Assembly (NCBI GenBank): GCA_964650525.1
Contig: CAZYUA010000008.1
Span: forward strand, 1-64,000
Source: UBA1413 sp964650525
GTDB taxonomy: Bacteria > Bacteroidota > Bacteroidia > Bacteroidales > Prolixibacteraceae
DNA: 64,000 bases
Reading direction: 5' to 3'
Notes under the pieces: model-generated
Seen by the model: only the letters and a program-made list of their open reading frames with translations
Databases searched by the model: none
What the model was told of the DNA's origin: nothing
Made by a program: the position numbers and the translations under genes
Shown here: positions 9,537 to 17,159 of the stretch, in pieces
Position numbering within the stretch: the first letter of the stretch is position 1
How the letters are laid out: each line of letters begins with the position of its first letter

Positions 9537-10211
9537 TCAATGCGTTAAAAACTCTCCGATCACTTTTCCCCAGATATCGTATCCTTTTTTATTCATGTGG
9601 AGATGGTCCTCTAAGAAAATATCCGTTAATACTTCCCCATTCTCATCCAGCATAGCTTTCCAGACATCGGCGAATTCAACGGACTTTTTTCTCTTGCTCA
9701 GCTTTTTAAGTCCCTTGTTCAGGGTTTCATATTCTGTCTTCAAGGCCCAGCGGGCAACACTGGGTTTTGCAGAAATGAGGATGATCCGGGTCTGAGGCAA
9801 ATCTTTCCGGATCCTTTTAATCAGTGTTTTAGCTTCCGTGACGATGGTTGCGGGTTCTTTGCCCGATGCAATGTCATTATCCCCTTCATAAATAAACAGA
9901 ATATCGGGCGTGAAACGGAGGATCAACTCATTGTAATAATGGATCAGGTCGCTGAAATGTGACCCCCCGAAACCGTTGTTGATCACATTGTAGTCCGGAT
10001 AATAGACCTGCACATCTTTCCACATTCTAACACTTGAACTCCCGGTGAATACCGCCAGCTTTTTGGAGAGGTCCGGCTGATGGTCCGCATTGATCAATTG
10101 TTCCACGTCTGATTTGAAGCGGGCGGGATCCTGGGCTTGCAGGGGCGGGGATGCCTGAAAAAGGAACATTCCTGCCCCGGCAACCAGGATGAAAAATTCT
10201 TTCCGTGTCAT
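9537..10211 (-). CDS. SGNH/GDSL-type esterase or acylhydrolase
   Basis: A 224-residue exported hydrolase, from a start chosen at 10211 because a signal peptide (MTRKEFFILVAGAGMFLFQA) follows directly; a start at 10256 would add 15 poorly placed residues. All SGNH blocks are visible: nucleophile region VFTGSSSVRMW, block II NNGFGGSH, block III YEGDNDIA and block V DHLHMNKKGYD with the Asp/His of the triad. Such enzymes remove acyl groups from sugars or lipids. Its position between GH3 and GH78 suggests a role in deacylating the PUL glycan; the acyl group is not identifiable. Confidence 0.85.
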   Translation of the reverse strand: MTRKEFFILVAGAGMFLFQASPPLQAQDPARFKSDVEQLINADHQPDLSKKLAVFTGSSSVRMWKDVQVYYPDYNVINNGFGGSHFSDLIHYYNELILRFTPDILFIYEGDNDIASGKEPATIVTEAKTLIKRIRKDLPQTRIILISAKPSVARWALKTEYETLNKGLKKLSKRKKSVEFADVWKAMLDENGEVLTDIFLEDHLHMNKKGYDIWGKVIGEFLTH

Positions 10212-10264
10212 CTGATAATTGAATTTACCTGATAATACCTGTAATTTTCGATCCAATACCTGTG

Positions 10265-12553
10265 CTATTTCAGCCAGGATATTTTTCCTGTAGCCACTTC
10301 CGTGGAGTTGCCTCCAACCATAATCTCAAACTCACCCGGTTCCCAGTCGAATACCAAATCATAATTATAAAATTTCAAGTCTTCAGGGGTGATGTCGAAG
10401 GTGATGGTCCGGGTTTCGCCAGCCTTCAGAAACACCTTTTGAAATCCTTTCAGCTCTTTTACAGGACGGGTGACGCTTCCTACGAGGTCACGGATGTAAA
10501 GCTGGACCACTTCGGCACCATCGTAGTTACCTGAATTGGTCAGATCTACCGAAGCGGTAAGTGTTTGATCCCCCTTCAACTGGTCGCTGCTGATTTTCAG
10601 GTCACTGTAGGTAAATTTGGTGTAGCTGAGTCCGAAGCCGAAGGCAAAGAGAGGCTCATTGGATACGTCGAGGTAGTTGGAACGGAATTTCTGGAACCAA
10701 CGGCCTTCGCCCAGCGGCCTTCCGGTGTTTTTATGGTTATAGCAGAGGGGAATCTGACCGACGTTTTGGGGCCAGGTGGACGACAGTTTTCCCGATGGAT
10801 TGACTGTTCCGAAGAGGACGTCGGCAATAGCATGGCCGGCTTCCGTTCCCGGGAACCAGACGTTAAGTATGGAGGGGATGTTTTCCTTTTCCCAGGGGAT
10901 AGCCAGGGGCCTCCCGGTGAAGAGAACCATGACCACCGGCTTGCCGGTAGCCAGGAGGGCTTTCAGCAGATCGCGCTGGCACTCAGGAATGGTGATGTCG
11001 GAGCGGCTGGCGGCTTCGCCGGTCATTTCCGCCGATTCCCCCATGGCCGCCACAACCACGTCGGCTTTCTGTGCTGCAGCAACGGCTTCCCTGATCATCA
11101 CGGCCGGATCACGACGGTCAAAATAGGTGGGTTTTCCGAAAATACTGATACGGGCATCGAGGAGGGTGTCCTGAACAACATTGGACCCCTTGGTATGGAT
11201 GATCTTAACATCATTGCCTGCGGCTTCCTGCAATCCCTTCAGCAAGGAAACCGATTGGTTGAAGTCGGCGGCTACGCTCCAGGTACCCGGCATGTTTTCG
11301 GTAAGATCGGCCAGCGGTCCTGTCAGGGCGATGGTGCCTCCCTTTTTCAGGGGAAGGATCTGGCCTTCATTTTTCATCAGTACAAAAGAGGCTGCTGCTA
11401 GTTCGCGCGCAAAGGCGCGTGTTTCTTCATTGAAGATTTCAGTCTTTGACCTTTCCTCATCACAATAACGGTAAGGATCATCAAAAAGACCCAGGCGGTA
11501 TTTGGCTTCCAGGATTCTTCGGCATGCCTGGTCAATCTGCACCTGTGTCACCTTGCCTTCATCCAGTGACTTTTGCAGAGTGGACAGGAATCCCTCACCC
11601 ACCATGTCCATATCGATACCGGCATGGAGGGCCAGTGCCGAAACCTGCTGAAGATCACCCATACCGTGGTCGATCATTTCGTTAATCGCCGTATAGTCGG
11701 TGACCACAAAACCATTGAAATCCCATTGGTCACGGAGAAGGTTTGTCATCAGCCACTTATGGGCAGTAGCCGGAATGCCGTCGATTTCATTGAAGGAACT
11801 CATCACTGAGCCGACGCCGGCATCGATGGCTGCTTTGTAGGGAGGGAGGTATTCGTTGTACATGCGGATGCGGCTCATGTCAGTAGGGTTGTAATCACGG
11901 CCGGCTTCCGAAGCGCCATAGAGGGCGAAGTGCTTCACACAGGCGAGCATGGTATTGCTGGCAGCCAGGTCATCCCCCTGGTATCCTTCGACCATGGCAG
12001 CCGCAACGCACGATCCCAGGTAAGGATCTTCCCCGGAACCTTCGGAAACCCTTCCCCAGCGAGGATCACGTGAAATGTCAACCATCGGGGAAAAGGTCCA
12101 GAAGATGCCGTCGGCTGTGGCTTCCTGAGCTGCAACCCGGGCACTTTTTTCCACCAACTCCATATCCCAGGTTGCCGAAATCCCCAGCGGAATTGGAAAG
12201 GCCGTACGGTACCCGTGGATCACATCCATCCCAATGAGCAGCGGAATTTTCATACGGCTCTCCTCCACGGCAATGCGCTGCACTTCCCTGATTTTTTCCA
12301 GGGACCTGATGTTGAAAAGCCCGCCGACTTTCCCTTCCCTGATTTTTTGCGCTATGCCTGAACTACGGGTCTCTCCCGTGGTTACATCTCCCGAAGCAGG
12401 AAGGTTCAGCTGCCCCAGTTTCTCCTCCAGTGTCATCTGTTTCATCAGCTTACTGATAAACTGATCCATCTCAGGATCAAAGGATTGATCCATCCGGTTC
12501 CGGCAACCCGCTGCCAGCAACAACACGAAATACAATAAAAAGAATTTTCTCAT
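10265..12553 (-). CDS. GH3 beta-glucosidase lipoprotein, BglX-like
   Basis: A 762-residue glycoside hydrolase with a lipoprotein signal peptide (LLAAGC lipobox). It shows the N-terminal GH3 TIM barrel with KHFALYGASEAGRDYN and the nucleophile motif GFVVTDYTA (Asp286), then the alpha/beta sandwich domain with EGQILPLKKGGTIALTGP and a C-terminal fibronectin III-like domain (AEVVQLYIRD). It should release glucose from beta-linked oligosaccharides in the periplasm or at the outer membrane. A start beside two GH144-like genes resembles PULs for beta-1,2-glucan, where the GH3 acts on sophoro-oligosaccharides. It begins 12 bases after the phosphoesterase stop. Confidence 0.93.
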   Translation of the reverse strand: MRKFFLLYFVLLLAAGCRNRMDQSFDPEMDQFISKLMKQMTLEEKLGQLNLPASGDVTTGETRSSGIAQKIREGKVGGLFNIRSLEKIREVQRIAVEESRMKIPLLIGMDVIHGYRTAFPIPLGISATWDMELVEKSARVAAQEATADGIFWTFSPMVDISRDPRWGRVSEGSGEDPYLGSCVAAAMVEGYQGDDLAASNTMLACVKHFALYGASEAGRDYNPTDMSRIRMYNEYLPPYKAAIDAGVGSVMSSFNEIDGIPATAHKWLMTNLLRDQWDFNGFVVTDYTAINEMIDHGMGDLQQVSALALHAGIDMDMVGEGFLSTLQKSLDEGKVTQVQIDQACRRILEAKYRLGLFDDPYRYCDEERSKTEIFNEETRAFARELAAASFVLMKNEGQILPLKKGGTIALTGPLADLTENMPGTWSVAADFNQSVSLLKGLQEAAGNDVKIIHTKGSNVVQDTLLDARISIFGKPTYFDRRDPAVMIREAVAAAQKADVVVAAMGESAEMTGEAASRSDITIPECQRDLLKALLATGKPVVMVLFTGRPLAIPWEKENIPSILNVWFPGTEAGHAIADVLFGTVNPSGKLSSTWPQNVGQIPLCYNHKNTGRPLGEGRWFQKFRSNYLDVSNEPLFAFGFGLSYTKFTYSDLKISSDQLKGDQTLTASVDLTNSGNYDGAEVVQLYIRDLVGSVTRPVKELKGFQKVFLKAGETRTITFDITPEDLKFYNYDLVFDWEPGEFEIMVGGNSTEVATGKISWLK

Positions 12554-12565
12554 GACATAAAACTA

Positions 12566-13564
12566 TTAATGTTTCAGAATTACATGCTTGATGGTAAATT
12601 GATGGGCTTCATCCTCCAGAAAGCGATCCAGCCAGGGGGAGTATGTGGCAACTGCCAGCGTCTTCCGCTTGGGATTGAAAGTAAGGATCCTCAGGTTTCC
12701 GTTTCCTTCGTTGACGGAACCTTTGACTCCTCCCTGGAAGTTAGCCAGAAACTGGTAAACCGGGTAACCGGCGTCGTTAATACTGATGAGGGTTCCCACC
12801 CCTGAATTCAGCACATGACCGGAAAAGACAAAACGGATACCAGGATGTTTCTTTACCAGGTTTGTCCATAGCTGTTCCCCGTCGTTCACCCGGTTGCCGA
12901 GGCTGTCTTTTCCTATTCCGTAAACCTGAGGCCGCCATTTGTCGGCACCGCCCTGACGGGTACTGTCGGAATACATATAACTGTGGGTGTTCAGGATAAT
13001 GATTTTATCGGGATTTTGGGCGATGAGATCACTGGCCATGTGAAGTACCGAATCCCTCGGACCAAATTCCAGGGTCAATATCATCCAGGCATGTTTACTC
13101 TTTTGAAGAAAATACCAGGAGTTTTCCATTTTCCCTTCCTCCAGGACCCCTCCGTAGCCAGGCAGCCTGGACATTCTTTCACAGGGAAAGGTCCGGTTAA
13201 ACTGATCTGTATTCCGGGTATCAGCAACGAGCCCCGGTTTGCTTCCCATGTCATGATTCCCTGGTGCAAGGGTGTAGGGGACTTTGCCATCCAGTTTACT
13301 GAATGCCGATTGAACCACTGCCCATTGCTCATCGTTGTTGTCGTCGGTCAGGTCGCCCTGCTGCAGCACAAAGTCAATCTCCCCGGCATGAGCAACAATC
13401 CAGTCAACCTGACTGTGAAGGATCTCAGGGAATTTTTCAGCATATCCCTGGGTGTCGGGGAGAAGGACAAAAGTAACCGGCTGCAGGCTAATGGTACATG
13501 CAGACATGAGGAGGAACAGTCCTGATCCTGATAAAATGCCAATTTTATTCATCAGCTTTCTCAT
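12566..13564 (-). CDS. Metallophosphoesterase lipoprotein
   Basis: A 332-residue calcineurin-like phosphoesterase with a lipoprotein signal (LMSAC); the start at 13564 is preferred over the TTG-rich extension to 13582. The dinuclear metal motifs are in order: LPDTQGY, QQGDLTDDN, APGNHDMG, NTHSYM and FSGHVLNSG. Homologues hydrolyse phosphomonoesters or phosphodiesters. Placed between GH43 and GH3 in the PUL, it could remove phosphate-containing substituents (for example phosphoglycerol) from the glycan, which is inference. It is tightly linked to the GH3 gene (12-base gap), so co-expression is likely. Confidence 0.88.
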   Translation of the reverse strand: MRKLMNKIGILSGSGLFLLMSACTISLQPVTFVLLPDTQGYAEKFPEILHSQVDWIVAHAGEIDFVLQQGDLTDDNNDEQWAVVQSAFSKLDGKVPYTLAPGNHDMGSKPGLVADTRNTDQFNRTFPCERMSRLPGYGGVLEEGKMENSWYFLQKSKHAWMILTLEFGPRDSVLHMASDLIAQNPDKIIILNTHSYMYSDSTRQGGADKWRPQVYGIGKDSLGNRVNDGEQLWTNLVKKHPGIRFVFSGHVLNSGVGTLISINDAGYPVYQFLANFQGGVKGSVNEGNGNLRILTFNPKRKTLAVATYSPWLDRFLEDEAHQFTIKHVILKH

Positions 13565-13613
13565 AACAGTTACCAAAAACAAGCGGCGATTAAGCGGTTC
13601 ATAAAGTCAGAAT

Positions 13614-15371
13614 TTAGTCAGCCCTGATCTCAGGCGATCGTTCCCCAACTCCGTTTTCATTAATGGCTTCAATAGCGAAAAAATAGATTTTATCTTTATC
13701 CATAGTCTTGAGCCAAAATTCATTGGCATCGTAAACCATAATGGAATTGTAGAGTTTACCCTTTTCAACACCCATATAAATATTATACGCATAAGCGTTG
13801 CTTACCTGCTGCCATTTCAGCCAGGCACTTCGTTTGTCCCTGGCTGTACGCAGCACAGTAAATCCTTTTACTGCTCCCGGTATTTCTCCGGGTCCTCTGC
13901 CGAAAACGCGCAGCCCGCAAATGGCGAATTTCCCTGTAGGCATTTTACCATTCACCAATTTAATAAACCGGGTCTGAACCGGGGATGCCAGTTCGATGTA
14001 ATCGTGGGGCAAATCGCTAGTATTTTGGCTTTTATCAACCATAAGGTTCCATTTTTTGCCGTTAGCAGATTCCAGAATCCTGTATTGGTGGCTGACACCG
14101 GTTGACTTACCCAGGAACTCAGCGTCCTGATCAGCAAAGTTTATCTGAATTGCCTTAACTGTGCACACTGCGCCGAGGTCTGATTCTAACCACTCGTTCT
14201 CTTCTGCAGTTCTGGCACTCCAATAGGTTTTGATGTTTTCATCGACAGAATGGTTAGCCGGGAACCCTTCCAATGAGGAGGAAACTCTGACCGGTTTTTT
14301 GTAGTTCAGCAGCATCCAGCCGGTAAACCGGCTTTCGATGTGGTTTACTTTCCCGTCGGGCAGCCAGGTTGGGTAATCGCCGAAGACCTGGTTGCAGTAT
14401 AGGAACCCATCGTCGTCGAATCCGGCAGGCCAGATTCCGATGCGCCGCTCGAAATTATTTTTTACAGAGATCGCAATGGTGGCAACATGCCAGTAATTGC
14501 CCCAATGATCTCTGAAAGTGGAACCATGGCCGGCTCCGTTGGCAAATCCCCCGGGTTTATAACTGAAGGGCATCGATTGCGGGGTAAAAGGCCCGAGGGG
14601 ATGGTCACCCACCACCACCCCGTCGGCATAGCCGCTGAATTCGGTTCCCGGAGCACCATATTGAAGGTAATACCTTCCGTTGTGCTTCGTCATCCAGGCT
14701 CCTTCCAAAAAAGGATCAAGAAAGGTGTCGTCGTAGTGTTCCCCGAACCGCTGCCAACCATAACGCCAGGGTTCCAGCAGGTACATCTCCCTGCGGGTGC
14801 CGAAAGGCTCCAGGGTCTTGCGGTTCAGTTCAACCCCATAAAGGGGATAGCGGTTGCTGCTCCCGTTGTACATATAGAGTTTCCCGTCGTCATCGGTAAA
14901 AAAGGCCGGATCCCAGCCCCCGATGCCAAAACGCTCCACCAGGGGTTTCCACTCATTGGCCTTGGGGTTGGTACTCATCCATACCGTGAAATCGCCGGTG
15001 TAGGTAGAGCCGAAAACCAGCATGGTATCTCCGATGATGCCCACCGCCGGGGCACATAGTTCGTCGAAGCTGTCATTCCAGGGGCGCAGGAACCTCCGGG
15101 GGATGTAATGCCAGTCTGCCATGTCCCGGCTGTGCCAATACCCCCACTGGTTGGTCGAAAAGAGATAATAATCACCCCCGAAAGTCACGATCACCGGATC
15201 GGCAGTAGCACGGTGCTTTCCCCCGGTGGAAAAATCTGGAATGGGTGTATAGCCGTAATCAAGGTTGATGGGATTACAATAGGTTTTCTGCTGCTGCCCT
15301 TCCGCCTTAAAAGGTCCAAGGGCCACCATCATGAGAAGCATAAGGGTAAGAAAAGAAATCCGGAAATGCAT
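13614..15371 (-). CDS. GH43-family glycoside hydrolase with discoidin and FN3 domains
   Basis: A 585-residue secreted enzyme; the start at 15371 is chosen because a clear signal peptide follows (FLTLMLLMMVALGPFKAEG). The five-bladed GH43 catalytic domain has the three acidic residues in the expected motifs: Asp58 (ATADPVI), Asp154 (GWDPAFF) and Glu223 (FLEGAW). A discoidin (F5/8 type C) carbohydrate-binding domain covers about 360-500 (SRFTGWML... FIKLV), and a fibronectin III-like domain closes the protein. GH43 members are mostly arabinosidases, xylosidases or galactosidases, so this enzyme probably trims side groups. A hairpin lies in its 5' leader. Confidence 0.88.
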   Translation of the reverse strand: MHFRISFLTLMLLMMVALGPFKAEGQQQKTYCNPINLDYGYTPIPDFSTGGKHRATADPVIVTFGGDYYLFSTNQWGYWHSRDMADWHYIPRRFLRPWNDSFDELCAPAVGIIGDTMLVFGSTYTGDFTVWMSTNPKANEWKPLVERFGIGGWDPAFFTDDDGKLYMYNGSSNRYPLYGVELNRKTLEPFGTRREMYLLEPWRYGWQRFGEHYDDTFLDPFLEGAWMTKHNGRYYLQYGAPGTEFSGYADGVVVGDHPLGPFTPQSMPFSYKPGGFANGAGHGSTFRDHWGNYWHVATIAISVKNNFERRIGIWPAGFDDDGFLYCNQVFGDYPTWLPDGKVNHIESRFTGWMLLNYKKPVRVSSSLEGFPANHSVDENIKTYWSARTAEENEWLESDLGAVCTVKAIQINFADQDAEFLGKSTGVSHQYRILESANGKKWNLMVDKSQNTSDLPHDYIELASPVQTRFIKLVNGKMPTGKFAICGLRVFGRGPGEIPGAVKGFTVLRTARDKRSAWLKWQQVSNAYAYNIYMGVEKGKLYNSIMVYDANEFWLKTMDKDKIYFFAIEAINENGVGERSPEIRAD

Positions 15372-15438
15372 AAGCGAATCGATTTGTACGAATATTTCTC
15401 TTATGAAACGAGGATGTCGAGCCAGCCCCACTTGTGTG

Positions 15439-15452
15439 CCGAAGCACTTCGG
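15439..15452 (-). other. Leader hairpin before the GH43 gene
   Basis: A perfect 5-base-pair stem (CCGAA with TTCGG, loop GCAC) sits in the 174-base gap upstream of the GH43 start. On the minus strand a near-promoter string TAACTTTTG lies just upstream of it, one base too long for the TAnnTTTG consensus. The gap may hold a processing site or a weak internal promoter. Confidence 0.3.
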
Positions 15453-15545
15453 TGCGCAGGCACAAAAGTTAATGGAACTATTTCCCATGCGAGTTACACA
15501 GAAATGAAAAGCTACAGCAATCCTTCAACAACTTGTCAGGTTGGT

Positions 15546-16916
15546 TCATTCCTTTACTGCTGCGGGGTCTGAAGTGAATCCCAGAACCTGTAAACCCCGC
15601 TGCACATCCTCATTTTTCATGAAAAGATTCCACAGGAGTCCGGTACGGTAATTTTCAATCATCACGGGGATGGGGCCCTGGTCGATGGCCAGGTAGCGGG
15701 GAATAACCCATTTGGCAGTTTGGCTGTAGGCGTCAAAAGGTCCGTATTTTCCCACCAGGCTGTCGGCTTCCTCGTACAAGTAGCGCAGGAATTTCATCGA
15801 CTCTTCAGGTGTGTAGGGGAATGAGGAAAGGGCGGCTGTTGGAGAGATCACTCCAAGGTCTTCGCTACCAGGGTGATGTCCGGCATAGCCATTCAGAGAA
15901 TAGCTGGAGGTAAGTCCCCATTGTTTCTCCCCATACCCTTCAAAATTCTTCGGGTTGTCGAGGGCGTACCGGTAATGGATCAGGGCATGGTTACGGTTCA
16001 GCTCCCAGTAATCGGCATAGGTGTCTTTCAGCCCCCTGGGATTCAGCCCGAGGTAGGAATAATGGGCCCAGAAGAGGGGACCAATGGGGTCGCCGCCGTG
16101 TTCGTAAAAGTCGAGAACGGTAGGAAGGTCGTAATAGACAGTGTCATTGGTGATAGCTCCGTTGCGTGCCCACCCTTTGTGATACACTTCAGGACGGATG
16201 GGGTGCGTGGGAGAGGCGGCGGCCAGGACATACATGATCAGGCACTCATTGTACCCACCCACCGGAAAGTTCATTTCCCAGGCATAATTGGGCGACCAGT
16301 GCCAGTAGAGGACCTCTTTTCCCTGGGTGTACCAGTCCCATTCCACCTCATGCCAAATCCGGATGATATCGGCAACCAACTGCTTCTCAGCCTCATTTCC
16401 GCTTTTGAAATATTCGGCTACCGTGAGAAGGCCCTGAATCATAAAAGCCGACTCCACCAGGTCTCCGCCGTCATCCTTTTTGCTGAAAGGCTTCACCTTA
16501 CCAGTGGGACCATCGAGCCAATGAGGCCACACACCATGGAACCGGTCGGCTTTATCCAGATAATCAACGATCTGCCGGTAGCGCGCAAATCCTTCGTCAC
16601 GCGAGATAAATCCCCGGTCAATGCCCACCAGGATCGCCATGACCCCAAAGCCGGAACCTCCAAGCGTAACCACCTCCTGGTCATTCTGCGGATAGTCATT
16701 GTCCATATGGATCCGTTCCCGCGCCATCCCCGATACGGGTTCCGCCCCGTCCCAGAAATACCGAAAGGTCTGGTACTGAACAAGCGTCAGCAACGAATCG
16801 TCGCTGAGCAACAGCGAACTATCCGTGCTGCTGCCGGTTTTTCCGCGGTTACACGAAAAGTGAAAACAGGCTGCTGACAAAAACAGCAGGATCAAAAGGG
16901 TAGTTTTCTTCTTCAT
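15546..16916 (-). CDS. GH144-like (PF10091) glycoside hydrolase, lipoprotein
   Basis: A 456-residue lipoprotein (signal then FHFSCN). It consists of one (alpha/alpha)6 domain of the PF10091 type, often labelled glucoamylase. That family includes the Chitinophaga endo-beta-1,2-glucanase that defines GH144. Conserved blocks are RYFWEGAEPVSGMARER near the N-terminus, DGGDLVESAF, WHWSPNYAWEMN, GYNECLIMYVLAAASPTHP and IDQGPIPVMIENYR. The acidic residue in the NECL block is a candidate catalytic residue. It is paralogous to the larger gene upstream, and its lipid anchor suggests cell-surface or periplasmic action on imported glucan chains. The start at 16916 gives the best signal peptide. Confidence 0.85.
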   Translation of the reverse strand: MKKKTTLLILLFLSAACFHFSCNRGKTGSSTDSSLLLSDDSLLTLVQYQTFRYFWDGAEPVSGMARERIHMDNDYPQNDQEVVTLGGSGFGVMAILVGIDRGFISRDEGFARYRQIVDYLDKADRFHGVWPHWLDGPTGKVKPFSKKDDGGDLVESAFMIQGLLTVAEYFKSGNEAEKQLVADIIRIWHEVEWDWYTQGKEVLYWHWSPNYAWEMNFPVGGYNECLIMYVLAAASPTHPIRPEVYHKGWARNGAITNDTVYYDLPTVLDFYEHGGDPIGPLFWAHYSYLGLNPRGLKDTYADYWELNRNHALIHYRYALDNPKNFEGYGEKQWGLTSSYSLNGYAGHHPGSEDLGVISPTAALSSFPYTPEESMKFLRYLYEEADSLVGKYGPFDAYSQTAKWVIPRYLAIDQGPIPVMIENYRTGLLWNLFMKNEDVQRGLQVLGFTSDPAAVKE

Positions 16917-17115
16917 AAGATACAATTAATTTCATTATCAAATCAACAGCCTTTCGGGCAAAAAGCATGGAATGTCATTCCCCTGGAACAGAGCCGGCTA
17001 CCCTGACAAGGCATTCTGCCAGGCCACATTTTAGCCATTACCTGTTTCCCGGACCTGAATGAACTACCCCGCTGCAACCAGCAGGGGATCCTGATAGATT
17101 ACCTGATATATATTT

Positions 17116-17130
17116 CGCCACAAAGTGGCG
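17116..17130 (-). other. Intergenic hairpin between the two GH144-like genes
   Basis: A perfect 6-base-pair stem CGCCAC/GTGGCG with a 3-base loop lies 30 bases after the stop of the upstream GH144-like gene. No T-run follows on the minus strand, so an mRNA-stabilising or processing role fits better than termination. The rest of the 243-base gap shows no promoter match. Confidence 0.4.
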
Positions 17131-17159
17131 GGGAATTGGTCCCATTGAGATGAAGAGTT

